From NCBI GenBank assembly GCA_025454445.1, contig JALOOK010000001.1, positions 1-26,527 on the forward strand: a stretch of 26,527 nt of DNA. The letters are read 5' to 3'. How positions within the stretch are numbered: the stretch's first letter is position 1; every line of letters begins with the position of its first letter. Under the pieces are notes generated by a model that made no database searches, had not been told where the DNA came from, and worked only from the letters and a program-made list of their open reading frames with translations. This document shows positions 1-8,018 of the stretch, piece after piece. Source of the DNA: Oscillatoria sp. Prado101 (GTDB lineage: Bacteria > Cyanobacteriota > Cyanobacteriia > Cyanobacteriales > Oscillatoriaceae). The translations under genes and the position numbers were made by a program.

Positions 1-1105
1 GAGCCTTTTCCTGGGTGCCTTCCACTCGCCGCATGGGTTCGCTCAAATAATCCAAAGTTTCCCGGAGATACCTGCCGGAAAAGGAGGCAAAAATTCCACC
101 GTAAAGGGGAAAGTAGTCACGCTGGGAAAAGGCGCGAATAATTTGCAGCGTCACTTGAAAGCAGGCATGTTCCAAACGCTCGCGGTTGCTGGAATTGAGA
201 CTGGCGGCTGAGCTAAATCCATGCGCCAGCACGCACCAAATTACCGCAAAGGTAAGAAAGGTGGCAATCGAGAGCTTTGCGCCGACTTTGGAGTCATAAA
301 CCAGCTGGTCAAACCAGGCAACTAATCCCCGCTGCAAGCACTGCAAAATTACCGCAAGCTCAACGGCGATGCTCAGGTCGAGGTCAGAGCGCTGGGTGAC
401 GAGTTCTTCTATCGATTGATCGAGGGCGATGGTGTTGAATAGTGCCTGGGAAAAGGGGCTATTCACCTGTTTGGCCCACAGCGCCCAAGGCCCGTGCTGT
501 CCGGGGACGCTTTCAAATCCTAATTGCCCCCGACTTTGGTCGTAAATCCAGCTGACGAGGTGCGGTTCTAGCCGGTGCCAAGATTCCAGTCCTTTGGTGA
601 TGCCGGTGAGCAATTGCTGCAAGTCTCGCTCTAAGTCAGGGGTGGTAATTTGCTGCAGTTGCTGGTGCAGTGCTTTGGCGAGTTGCTGTATTTGGTCTAG
701 GGTGAGGGGGTGCTGCTGGTTGGGGTCTATTGCTCGCAATAAGGCGCTTAGGCGATCGGCGGGTGAGGCGGTGAGGATTTGCTGAACCGCTGATGCGATG
801 GCGGTGGAGACTCGGTTTTCTTTTTGCCAGCGCGAGTATTCGCCTTCAACGGTTTTGAGGGCTCGCAGGATGCGGTTGGCTTTGGCTTGTTTTAACTCGT
901 CTTTTTCCGCCTTCAGCTGGTTTTCGGTAGCGCTGAGCCGGTCTTGCAGACAGCGCTCGAAGATTTCGCCGGTGCCGGTGCTGATGCCTCCGACTAGCAT
1001 TTGATAGACTTGATCTTTGGAGCGGATTTGCCCTTTGAGGGTGGTTTCGACAATTTGGTCGATGAGCGCTAGGTAGCGCTGTGGGAGTGAGGTTGAGTCA
1101 GACAT
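1..1105 (-). CDS. Large protein of unknown function, N-terminal part (runs off the left edge)
   Basis: An open frame runs without a stop from an ATG (MSDSTSLPQRYLALIDQIVE...) to the window edge, about 368 codons, so the C-terminus is missing. I do not recognise a named domain. The N-terminus (residues 1-100) is helical and charged, with a stretch around residues 50-85 rich in Lys, Glu and Gln that looks like a short coiled coil. A hydrophobic stretch near residues 278-298 (ATFLTFAVIWCVLAHGF) could be a buried helix or one membrane segment. The style resembles long cyanobacterial proteins that carry TPR repeats further on, but no TPR is visible in this part. The start is supported by sequence composition more than by a ribosome site, since no clear Shine-Dalgarno precedes it. 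It lies on the same strand as the HEAT-NTPase gene but is separated from it by about 790 bp of repeats, so co-transcription is unlikely. Confidence 0.7.
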   Translation of the reverse strand, partial: MSDSTSLPQRYLALIDQIVETTLKGQIRSKDQVYQMLVGGISTGTGEIFERCLQDRLSATENQLKAEKDELKQAKANRILRALKTVEGEYSRWQKENRVSTAIASAVQQILTASPADRLSALLRAIDPNQQHPLTLDQIQQLAKALHQQLQQITTPDLERDLQQLLTGITKGLESWHRLEPHLVSWIYDQSRGQLGFESVPGQHGPWALWAKQVNSPFSQALFNTIALDQSIEELVTQRSDLDLSIAVELAVILQCLQRGLVAWFDQLVYDSKVGAKLSIATFLTFAVIWCVLAHGFSSAASLNSSNRERLEHACFQVTLQIIRAFSQRDYFPLYGGIFASFSGRYLRETLDYLSEPMRRVEGTQEKA

Positions 1106-1260
1106 GGTTTCAGGTATAATCCCCTGTTGAGTGAGATTGGGTTTTCTTGAGTTTAACTTACCAGTTCTGTCGCCTCGGTTGGCTGTCGAGCTGGTTGCCG
1201 GTGGGGGAAAGCAGAAATCTGGCTTTCTTGTGGGGCCGGCGGGAGGGTATAATTATATAG

Positions 1261-1421
1261 TAACTCAAGTTGCTACTTACCAGAGAGTCAGGCGATATCC
1301 CCCCCTAGCCAGGGCGGAAGGGCCCGCCCCTACAAAGGAGGGGAACATCTCAAAGCCCCCCTTTTTTAGGGGGGTTTGGGGGGAGCTAGATGCTGAGAAT
1401 TTTAAGTAGCAACTTGAGTTA
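1261..1421. repeat. MITE-like element with 19-bp perfect terminal inverted repeats
   Basis: The 19 bases at 1261-1279 (TAACTCAAGTTGCTACTTA) recur as an exact reverse complement at 1403-1421. The 161-bp element has no credible gene; its interior holds a C-rich/G-rich inverted pair at about 1358-1383. TAG lies directly outside both ends and could be a short target duplication. Single copies of a related terminus occur at 13593-13617 and 17762-17786. Confidence 0.75.
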
Positions 1422-1474
1422 TAGTAGTTCGAGTTATATTAGTTATAAATGATTTGCGCACCGGATATTGGCCC

Positions 1475-1507
1475 AGAACCCCGGTTTCTTAAAGAAACCG
1501 GGGTTCT
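1475..1507. repeat. Hairpin repeat, family A (AGAAACCCGG type)
   Basis: Perfect 16-base arms (AGAACCCCGGTTTCTT and complement) around one central base. The same palindrome recurs, with AAACCC in place of AACCCC or with mismatches, at 8052-8084, 8680-8712 and 26212-26244. Confidence 0.85.
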
Positions 1508-1518
1508 CAAATTTACCC

Positions 1519-1546
1519 TCGTTCCCAGCCTGAGGTTGGAAACGCC
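1519..1546. repeat. Degenerate copy of hairpin repeat family B
   Basis: CTCGTTCCCAGCCTG followed by a decayed right arm (GTTGGAAACGCC) matches the GTTCCCAGGC...GCCTGGGAAC hairpin found intact at 7938, 8750, 17716 and elsewhere. Confidence 0.6.
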
Positions 1547-1556
1547 CCTCTGTAGC

Positions 1557-1876
1557 TTTTGGGCTGAAGCCCAACTACGAACCTTTGGGCTTCAGCCCAA
1601 CTACGAACCTTTTGGGCTGAAGCCCAACTACGAACCTTTTGGGCTGAAGCCCAACTACGAACTTTGGGCTGAAGCCCAACTACGAACCTTTTGGGCTGAA
1701 GCCCAACTACGAACCTTTGGGCTGAAGCCCTACTACGAACCTTTGGGCTGAAGCCCAACTACGAACTTTTGGGCTAAAGCCCAACTACGAACTTTTGGGC
1801 TGAAGCCCAACTACGAACTTTTGGGCTAAAGCCCAACTACGAACTTTTGGGCTAAAGCCCAACTACGAACCTTTGG
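1557..1876. repeat. Tandem array of 12 palindromic units (GGGCTGAAGCCC)
   Basis: Twelve units of 25-27 bp each carry the palindrome GGGCTGAAGCCC or GGGCTAAAGCCC followed by AACTACGAAC. Unit 2 has the core in the opposite orientation (GGGCTTCAGCCC); unit 7 reads CCCTACTAC. The array stops about 20 bp short of the stop codon of the HEAT-NTPase gene, so it lies in that gene's 3' region. Apparent reading frames through it on both strands are by-products of the repeat. A four-copy array with the same unit lies at 11518-11615. Confidence 0.9.
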
Positions 1877-1894
1877 GACTCACGGCGAGATATA

Positions 1895-4642
1895 TTACAC
1901 CAGCACCGGCTGCGGCGCTGCAACAGTTATCCCAGATCCCTCGCCCAGTTGCTTCAGTTCCTTCGGCACGAAATCGGTGTCTTTCGCTCCCGGAATTTTG
2001 GCGAGGTAGCAATCCCGCACTGCTAAAAGGAATCCTTTGATAGCCGTCGGCTCTCCTGGCATCGCGACTGCATTCAATAAGAAACTGCGCCACTTGCTCT
2101 GATCTTTATCATACATTTCCACCAAATGCAACCCCGCCAGATATTCAGCTACCGGGTCAAGGGAAAAGCTGATTTGATCCTGTCCGACCCCCTTAGCTTG
2201 AATGAGGTGGAGTTTTTCTTCGAGATATTTGAGGCGCGATTCGGCGCTATCTCCACCGAGAGCGGCTATAGCATCCTCACGGTTTGCCGGTGCCGGTCGG
2301 AAAGTAGACTTCAGGCATTCCCAGGCAAGAGTTATGGCATCTTCATGGAGAGTCGAGTTACTTAATTTCTCCCCGTACACGCTGCGATTGAGCTGGTTCA
2401 AGTAATAGAGCATCAGTTCGGGGATATTGTCAGGAAGATCGCCCTCTGTCGCGCCTTCCTTAGCGGCGACCATCTGGTCGGCATAGAGTTTTGTCAGCAG
2501 GACAGTGATGTTCCTGTCCCCCACCATTCTCGATAGCTGGATGCAGGCTTTGAAGAACTCCTCATCAGTGAAAAGGTCGCGTTTCCCTCGCTGGGCCAGA
2601 TAGCCTTCCATAAACGAGGACAGCCGGTTGCCCGCAATGCGAAGCGGTTTCATTGTGGTTTTGGTGACGCAACCCAACGGTTCGTCAAGGCGGGAAGTAA
2701 CGAGCAAAGCATTCACCGGAAAGTCTGGCATTTCTGGCCGTATTGCCGCTTGCGTCGCCTCGCTCATTTCCGACAGGCGATCCACAATTACCAGGATGCG
2801 CCGCTCTAGCAGCAAGCGCTCTAGAAGTTCTTCCGAAATCGGCTCTTTATCGTCAGTCAGGTCTTGCAGCTGTCCCCGGATGGCTTCTAGGAAAGGCTGT
2901 TTGCCATCAGCTACTTTAAAATTTAGCTCCTGTTCGATGAGCACCGGCAGCATCCGGTGGTTGCAAATGCGCTCCTCTGGACTGTCCGACATCGCCCATT
3001 TGGCAATCTGACAGGCGCGACTGGTTTTGCCGGCTCCCCCTTCCCCCCAGATCAGCAGACAGCCGCGTTTTTGGGCGAATGTGGGTCGCAAATCTTTGCT
3101 GGTGAGGTCGGGAATGGTTTTGTCATCTAGGAGAGCGGGAATTGGGACGATAACTTTGCGAGCGCTCACTGTGTCCCGCTTCTGAAATTCCTGGCGAGCG
3201 GCTTGGATGTGGGAAGTCACCCAGGCATCCAGAACTCTGGGGTGATATTTGAGAAAAATCAAGAAGCCTAGGGATACGTCTGCGCCCAAAATCGGCACTT
3301 TGAAGCCGATAGGTTTCAAGATTTGATAAATTTTCAGCAGCCCGATGGGGCGCACCACAAAAAATCCGAACAGTGAGACTAGATACATTCCAGATCCCCA
3401 CACCCAGGGATTAGGTAAGAGCGAATTGATGAAGATACGCTGTTTTTTTTGTTCCTTGAGGACTGACAGGGGGCGGCGTAAATTTGCGATTGATTCGTCG
3501 GAGAACTTCCCTTGAGATTCTTCTATAATTTTTAAGGCAGGCTCCAATTCCGATATTGCTTTATCCAAGTCTGATGAGGGTAGCTTATTTGCGCTGTCCT
3601 GAATTTTAGCAGCAATTTTCCCCAGAGCTTCAGCTGCATTGTTGCGCACATAAGGAACTGGATCTTTCAGAGCCTCCCTCAACTCGGGAAGAGCGTCTTT
3701 AGAGGCAGCACCGATTCTTCCGAGAGCTGCAACTGCATTGTTACGCACATCTATATCCTGCTCTGCCACCGCCTTTTTCAAATCGGGAACTGCGGATTTG
3801 GCATCAAGACCTATTTGCCCCAAAGCCCAAGCTGCATTGAAACGCACGTTTCGATCCGCGTCGTGTTTGAGAAGCGCCCTGAAGTCTGGGACAGCATCTT
3901 TGGCGGGAAGACCTATGCGCCCTAGACCATCAATCGCACGAAAACGCACCTCGGCATCTCGATCTTTCAGAGCTTTGATAAAATCGGGAATTGCGTCTTT
4001 GGCTTCCGCACGCATGTTCTCCAAAGCAGCTGCCGCACTGCGCCGCAGGTTAACATCTGGGTTTTGCAGAGCTAACCTTAACTGCGGGATAGCCTGTTTG
4101 GCTGCCGGTGGAACTTTTCTGTATTGATACCATTGCTGGCTGATTTGCGACAGTGACTTTGCGGCACGCCGGCCCATTGGCAAATGCGAGTCTTTCAGTA
4201 GCTTGACAAGAGCAGATATGACGGCATCCGCATCTTTAATATAGTCGGTATTCTTAGCCCTATAATTGATATTTCCCAAAGCAGCAGCAGCATTCCACCG
4301 CATTCTCTGATTCTTGGACTGCAACGCTTTGAGCAAGTCGGGGATAGCCGGCTCGCCGATTTTCGCCAGCGCATCGGCTGCACCCTGGCGGACTTGACGA
4401 TCATCCGACTGCAAGGCGTTTATCAAAGCGGGGACAGCCGATGAGCCAAGTTTGCCTAAACGATCAACAATTTCCTCGCGGTTTAATTCATCGGCGGTTT
4501 TCAACTGCTCGATCAGGGGGGCAACCTTTGCGTCAGCCGGCGCTTTTGCCCAGGCGTGGCGAGCCAGCAGCAGCGGTGAGCTGAGAGACAGGAAGATGCC
4601 GGTGAGTGCGGCGAGGAGTTTTTGCCGGGTATATTTATTCAT
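1895..4642 (-). CDS. Membrane protein: HEAT repeats plus NACHT/STAND-type NTPase
   Basis: A 915-residue protein with an ATG start behind AGGGAGGG about 10 bp upstream. Residues 1-32 form a signal peptide or signal anchor ending near HAWA. Residues 38-345 hold about eight or nine HEAT/PBS-type repeats (motif AAxALGxIG, for example GADALAKIG-like and AAWALGQIG). A hydrophobic segment lies at about 413-430, with a second one at 449-465. An NTPase follows: Walker A GEGGAGKTS at 533-541, Walker B ILVIVD at 616-621, and a sensor-like LLVTSR at 646-651. The C-terminal 250 residues are helical and carry no motif I know. By sequence the HEAT part would be exported and the NTPase cytoplasmic, which is inference. 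Most NACHT-HEAT proteins place the repeats after the NTPase; here they come first. The role is unknown; STAND NTPases act as signal switches, some in defence. Confidence 0.85.
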   Translation of the reverse strand: MNKYTRQKLLAALTGIFLSLSSPLLLARHAWAKAPADAKVAPLIEQLKTADELNREEIVDRLGKLGSSAVPALINALQSDDRQVRQGAADALAKIGEPAIPDLLKALQSKNQRMRWNAAAALGNINYRAKNTDYIKDADAVISALVKLLKDSHLPMGRRAAKSLSQISQQWYQYRKVPPAAKQAIPQLRLALQNPDVNLRRSAAAALENMRAEAKDAIPDFIKALKDRDAEVRFRAIDGLGRIGLPAKDAVPDFRALLKHDADRNVRFNAAWALGQIGLDAKSAVPDLKKAVAEQDIDVRNNAVAALGRIGAASKDALPELREALKDPVPYVRNNAAEALGKIAAKIQDSANKLPSSDLDKAISELEPALKIIEESQGKFSDESIANLRRPLSVLKEQKKQRIFINSLLPNPWVWGSGMYLVSLFGFFVVRPIGLLKIYQILKPIGFKVPILGADVSLGFLIFLKYHPRVLDAWVTSHIQAARQEFQKRDTVSARKVIVPIPALLDDKTIPDLTSKDLRPTFAQKRGCLLIWGEGGAGKTSRACQIAKWAMSDSPEERICNHRMLPVLIEQELNFKVADGKQPFLEAIRGQLQDLTDDKEPISEELLERLLLERRILVIVDRLSEMSEATQAAIRPEMPDFPVNALLVTSRLDEPLGCVTKTTMKPLRIAGNRLSSFMEGYLAQRGKRDLFTDEEFFKACIQLSRMVGDRNITVLLTKLYADQMVAAKEGATEGDLPDNIPELMLYYLNQLNRSVYGEKLSNSTLHEDAITLAWECLKSTFRPAPANREDAIAALGGDSAESRLKYLEEKLHLIQAKGVGQDQISFSLDPVAEYLAGLHLVEMYDKDQSKWRSFLLNAVAMPGEPTAIKGFLLAVRDCYLAKIPGAKDTDFVPKELKQLGEGSGITVAAPQPVLV

Positions 4643-4886
4643 GGGTAGAATACCCTCCCTAAATGGACAAATTCAGCCCTACTAAAATAACTAGGTAATC
4701 CTAAATATTGCAAGGAGCGCTAGTATCTGCGGATTGCACGGGTTTCTCAGTCATATCCGTGACTGCAACCCTGAACTCTTCCGCTCTTTCCAGTCCTTAC
4801 AAAGGGTTAATAGGTGAGGGGGAAAAAATTTATGCACTTGTTTCAGGAGTGGGGTGTGCCGGCCCGGTGGCCAGGGGGAGCTGTTA

Positions 4887-4911
4887 GGGGTTAGGGGTTA
4901 GGGGGTAGGGG
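4887..4911 (+). other. Potential G-quadruplex (telomere-like GGGGTTA repeats)
   Basis: Four runs of at least four G (4887-4890, 4894-4897, 4901-4905, 4908-4911) are separated by loops of only two or three bases (TTA, TTA, TA). This meets the usual intramolecular quadruplex pattern. It lies about 250 bp upstream of the HEAT-NTPase start. Confidence 0.7.
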
Positions 4912-4920
4912 CACAACCCG

Positions 4921-4949
4921 ATGCCCCATGCCCAATGCCCCATGCCCAT
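4921..4949. repeat. Short direct repeats ATGCCC(C/A)
   Basis: Four head-to-tail copies of ATGCCC with C, A or nothing as a spacer, a simple tandem repeat of the sort scattered in cyanobacterial spacers. Confidence 0.6.
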
Positions 4950-5000
4950 CGCGGCGGTGAAATGGCCCACCGGCAGGTGCGTGCCGGTTGCCGGTGCAGC

Positions 5001-5032
5001 AGCTCCCCCTTTCCATTTACGGAGAGGGAGCT
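5001..5032 (-). terminator. Terminator-like hairpin after the aldo/keto reductase gene
   Basis: AGCTCCCCCT and AGAGGGAGCT pair 9 of 10 and enclose ATTTAC; the hairpin starts 12 bp past the stop codon at 5044. There is no T run after it, so it may be only a repeat or an mRNA 3'-end stabiliser. Confidence 0.35.
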
Positions 5033-5043
5033 GGGGGGCGAGG

Positions 5044-6003
5044 TCAAAACTCCCACATCACCGGATTGTCATCCAAATCATCCGTAACACTCCGCCCGAT
5101 GGCATCAATTTCCGCCAGCTCGCCGGCATCCAATTGCACAACAGCCGCACCGGCATTCCCCACCGCCTGCTCAGCATTTCGCGCCCCTGCGATCGCACAA
5201 GTCTGCGGCTGCGCAATTAACCACGCCAGCGCCAACTGAGCTAAACTGCACTGGTGCCGGTCTGCGATCGGGCGCAGTTTGTCCAGCGCTGCTAGCGCCC
5301 GCTGGTAGTTCTCGCCCTGAAACAGCTTATTTTTCGCCCGGTGATCGCCCTCCTCAAACTTGTGATCCGGGCCGAATTTGCCGGTGAGCAGCCCCTGAGC
5401 GAGAGGAGAATAAGCCAGAATTGTGATATTATTCTCAATGCAATACGGCATCGCATCCTTCTCAATAGACCGCCAAAACAGCGAATAGGGCGGCTGCAAA
5501 CTGTCTACCCGCCCGTACTGCGCGGCTTCTTCTATCTGGGCACGAGAAAAATTCGACACGCCAATCGCCCGAATTTTACCTTGCTGTTTCAAATCATTGA
5601 GCGCCCGCATCGTCTCCTCCACCGGCACAATCTCGCTTTTCCAGGAACCAGTCGGCCAGTGAATTTGATACAAATCGATATAGTCGGTTTTCAGGTTTTT
5701 CAGCGAACTCTCGCACGCCTCAATCACTCCATCATACTTAAAATTAGTGCACCACACCTTAGTCGCGTAGACCACTTTGTCGCGCACCGGCTCCAGGGCT
5801 TCGCCCACAATTCGCTCTGAGTGCCCGTCTCCGTAGATGGCAGCGGTGTCAAACGTCGTGATGCCGGCATCAAACGCCGCCCGCATCGCTTTGATGGTTT
5901 CCGAATCCTCAACCCCCACCCACATCGTTTTGCCAGCTTGCCAAGTGCCCATAATTACAGGCGTAATTTCGATACCAGACGTGCCTAGCGATCTCGTTTC
6001 CAC
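5044..6003 (-). CDS. Aldo/keto reductase
   Basis: A 319-residue NADPH-dependent oxidoreductase of the AKR (TIM barrel) superfamily, cytoplasmic. The catalytic tetrad is complete: Asp52 and Tyr57 in FDTAAIYGDGHSE, Lys82 in YATKVW, His115 in LYQIHWP. The C-terminal GARNAEQ region fits the dinucleotide-binding end. I place the start at the GTG at 6003 because AAGGAG lies six bases before it and the family begins with (M)xTRxLGxSG; an ATG at 6078 in the same frame would add 25 unrelated residues across what looks like promoter sequence. The physiological substrate cannot be read from sequence; the length and SGIEITP start fit the general AKR group found in plants and cyanobacteria. It is a single gene with no operon partner. 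Confidence 0.92.
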   Translation of the reverse strand: METRSLGTSGIEITPVIMGTWQAGKTMWVGVEDSETIKAMRAAFDAGITTFDTAAIYGDGHSERIVGEALEPVRDKVVYATKVWCTNFKYDGVIEACESSLKNLKTDYIDLYQIHWPTGSWKSEIVPVEETMRALNDLKQQGKIRAIGVSNFSRAQIEEAAQYGRVDSLQPPYSLFWRSIEKDAMPYCIENNITILAYSPLAQGLLTGKFGPDHKFEEGDHRAKNKLFQGENYQRALAALDKLRPIADRHQCSLAQLALAWLIAQPQTCAIAGARNAEQAVGNAGAAVVQLDAGELAEIDAIGRSVTDDLDDNPVMWEF

Positions 6004-6252
6004 GCTCAACTCCTTACATTTAGCATTCCGCCTTATATTGTAAGGATGCCGGCAATCACTTTTGACATTGCTCCCCAAGATCCGCCAGGGAGCGAGACAG
6101 GGGGTTTTTCCAAACTAATCAGACGGATTGAGGGGCAGCGGATCTTGCCGCCGGCATCCGGGCACGCGCTGCCCGCAGTGGCGCGAAAATCAACCGGGGT
6201 TTGCTACCCTTAAAGAGGAACACTGTGCCCTCGGACTCTCCCACACACTCTC
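6004..6252. promoter_or_regulatory. Divergent regulatory region between the AKR and SPFH-FHA genes
   Basis: Two genes are transcribed away from this stretch. On the minus strand a CCTTA-CAATA-TAAGG inverted repeat lies about 20-35 bp before the GTG of the reductase gene and overlaps a TACAAT/TATAAG-like -10 region, so it could be an operator. No strong -35 is visible. On the plus side AGAGGA lies about 37 bp before the SPFH-FHA ATG, too far for a normal ribosome site. Confidence 0.35.
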
Positions 6253-7326
6253 ATGTCTGGCAACTCCCCCCCTCTCATCCAAAAGCTGACCCCAGAGCGC
6301 TTTGTCGGGTTGAGCATGGACTTCATCGAAGCCGGCTGTATCGGTCTGCTGGTCAAAAATGGCCACGTCGTGCGGATGCTGGAGCCCGGGCGTCATTTCA
6401 GCTTTGCTGTGCCTTTGCTGGAACAGTGCCAGCTGCTTATAATTGACACCAAACTCCGCAACCTGGAGATTGTTTCCCAGGGAGACTTGCTCACCCGCGA
6501 CCAATTTTTAGTTAACGTATCCCTGAATGCCAGCTACCGGGTGGCCAACCCGCAACGGGTGGCGCTGGAACTGTCTGACCCGATAGCGGCGCTGACAGGT
6601 GTGGTAAAAGATATGCTGGGAATCGCTATCGGTAAGCTTGCTGTTGGAGAACTCACCGAACGGGGACGAGTTGCGATCCGCCAGTACATGCTCGATAGCA
6701 AGTCAGCCGTATATTCTCTAGGCTTTGAGCTGGAGGATGTGCGGGTGAGCGACATTACGTTTCCGGAAAATCGCGGCGTGATCCGTCAGGTGGAGGGCAT
6801 GAGTGCGCGTCAGGAAGCGGAACACGCCGCCGCACTGCAAGTGGAAATCAGTCGGGCTGGGCGTCCGGTTTTGCCTCCTCCGCCGGTGCAGCAGCTGAAC
6901 CTAATTTCCAATAAATCGAGCGATCCCTCCTATGCGGCGGCGCTAGAACCGGGCACTTTTGTTCAGCCCTCCCTCGCACCGGCACTCGCGCCAACCCTGC
7001 TGGGCGACAGCGCCGGTGATCGGGCAACCGCTCGTCTTGCTGACCGCTCATCCGGCGATATTATCGTTATAAATAATAGCCCTTTCACTATTGGGCGCGA
7101 ACCGAACAATAACTTGGCGCTGCAAGATCCGAGGTGTTCCCGCTACCACGCTCAAATTATTCGGATTACGGACGCTCAGGGCGGAGTCCGATACCAGCTT
7201 GTGGATCTGGGCAGTTCCAATGGCACGTTTGTCGGAGGTCAGAGGCTTGTCGCCAACCAACCTTTTTGGCTGAGTGCCGGTACTGCGATTAAAATTGGCA
7301 ATCAAGAGTGGGTTTTTTATGAGTGA
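6253..7326 (+). CDS. SPFH (band 7) domain protein with C-terminal FHA domain
   Basis: A 357-residue protein. Residues about 20-195 form an SPFH/band 7-like domain (EAGCIGLLVKNGHVVRMLEPGRH, then DQFLVNVSLNASYRV and a helical end). Residues 200-265 are a Pro/Ala-rich linker. Residues 268-357 are an FHA phosphothreonine-binding domain with the key GR (281-282), SxxH (296-299) and NG (323-324) residues. No transmembrane helix or signal peptide is evident, unlike typical stomatins and flotillins, so it should be soluble or only peripherally bound. An oligomeric SPFH scaffold that docks phosphorylated partners is a reasonable inference. The gene overlaps the DUF1802 gene by 8 bp, so the two products are probably made together. 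The ATG has no obvious ribosome site nearby. Confidence 0.82.
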   Translation: MSGNSPPLIQKLTPERFVGLSMDFIEAGCIGLLVKNGHVVRMLEPGRHFSFAVPLLEQCQLLIIDTKLRNLEIVSQGDLLTRDQFLVNVSLNASYRVANPQRVALELSDPIAALTGVVKDMLGIAIGKLAVGELTERGRVAIRQYMLDSKSAVYSLGFELEDVRVSDITFPENRGVIRQVEGMSARQEAEHAAALQVEISRAGRPVLPPPPVQQLNLISNKSSDPSYAAALEPGTFVQPSLAPALAPTLLGDSAGDRATARLADRSSGDIIVINNSPFTIGREPNNNLALQDPRCSRYHAQIIRITDAQGGVRYQLVDLGSSNGTFVGGQRLVANQPFWLSAGTAIKIGNQEWVFYE

Positions 7327-7906
7327 TATTGGCAACCGCGCCCTCAAGGAATGGGCAATTGCTATTGATGCTTTGGAACAGGGCAAAACTGTCGCGCTGC
7401 TGCGCAAAGGCGGCATCCGCGAGGAAGGCGGGCGCTTCACGGTCACCGGCACGCACGTTTGGCTATACCCGACTTACGAACACCAGCAGCCGGATTTGCT
7501 CAAACCTGAATATGCAGGCAAAGTGACGCCGGTGCCCACCGGCTGGCATCCGGATACAATTCGGATTGGCAGCTGGGCGCAGATTACTGATGTGTTGCCG
7601 GTCAGCGACGAGTCAGCGGTTGCTGCGCTACTATCTTACCACATTTGGAATCATAAATTTGTCAGCGAGCGGCTGAAGTGGAAGCGCCGCGAACCGCTTT
7701 ATGTGCTGCTGCTGCGGACTCACCGGCTCCCGACGGCGCAAGAAATTCCCTACCTCCCGGAATACGGGGGCTGCCGATCGTGGATTGATTTGGCTGTGCC
7801 GGTTGCCAGCGCCGAATCCTCCCCAGTTCTCAGTGATGCGGAATACGTCGGGCGCTGTGCTGAAATCCGCTCGGTCATTGAAAACACTCGCACAATTTCC
7901 GCTTGA
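7319..7906 (+). CDS. DUF1802 family protein
   Basis: A 195-residue protein starting MSDIGNRALKEWAIAID, with the family hallmarks KEWAxAIDALExG, LLRKGGIREEGG and LYPTYEHQ. DUF1802 proteins are common in cyanobacteria; their function is unknown. I choose the ATG at 7319 over an in-frame start at 7274 because conservation begins there and because it overlaps the end of the SPFH-FHA gene by 8 bp, the usual sign of translational coupling. The protein is soluble, with no signal peptide or membrane segment. The coupling to an SPFH-FHA gene is the only functional hint. Confidence 0.85.
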   Translation: MSDIGNRALKEWAIAIDALEQGKTVALLRKGGIREEGGRFTVTGTHVWLYPTYEHQQPDLLKPEYAGKVTPVPTGWHPDTIRIGSWAQITDVLPVSDESAVAALLSYHIWNHKFVSERLKWKRREPLYVLLLRTHRLPTAQEIPYLPEYGGCRSWIDLAVPVASAESSPVLSDAEYVGRCAEIRSVIENTRTISA

Positions 7907-7937
7907 TTAGTTTCAAACCAGTTACCTCGTTACCTCG

Positions 7938-7983
7938 TTCCCAGCCTGGCAGCTGGGAACGCCGTTATGTCGGCGGAGCCGAC
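7938..7983. repeat. Hairpin repeat family B with a second small hairpin
   Basis: GTTCCCAGCTG-type arms at 7938-7960 are followed by GTCGGC-GGA-GCCGAC at 7969-7983. The same two-hairpin layout occurs at 17716-17761. It lies just after the DUF1802 gene and could double as its terminator, though no T run follows. Confidence 0.7.
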
Positions 7984-8018
7984 TTTGAAGAGAAATGCAG
8001 ATTAAAAGCTTAATAGCT

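Larger units (their letters stand above)
4643..5043. other. Intergenic region upstream of the HEAT-NTPase gene
   Basis: No credible gene. It carries the ribosome site of the HEAT-NTPase gene near 4653-4660, a small hairpin at 4748-4765 (CAGTCA/TGACTG arms), a G-quadruplex-type run at 4887-4911, a CATGCCC direct repeat at 4921-4949 and a terminator-like hairpin at 5001-5032. Confidence 0.6.

Noticed and set aside
1131..1409. A 92-codon plus-strand frame
   Set aside because: It reads through the MITE-like element and ends inside its right terminal repeat; composition is not gene-like.
1449..1758. Overlapping reading frames on both strands with repeated NYEPFGLKP- or VVGLQPKR-like peptides
   Set aside because: They are translations of the palindromic array at 1557-1876; the peptide repeats follow from the 25-27-bp DNA repeat, with no ribosome site or independent support.
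1557..1876. CRISPR array
   Set aside because: Units are 25-27 bp with nearly no unique spacers between them (the linkers are also repeated), and no cas gene is in the window.
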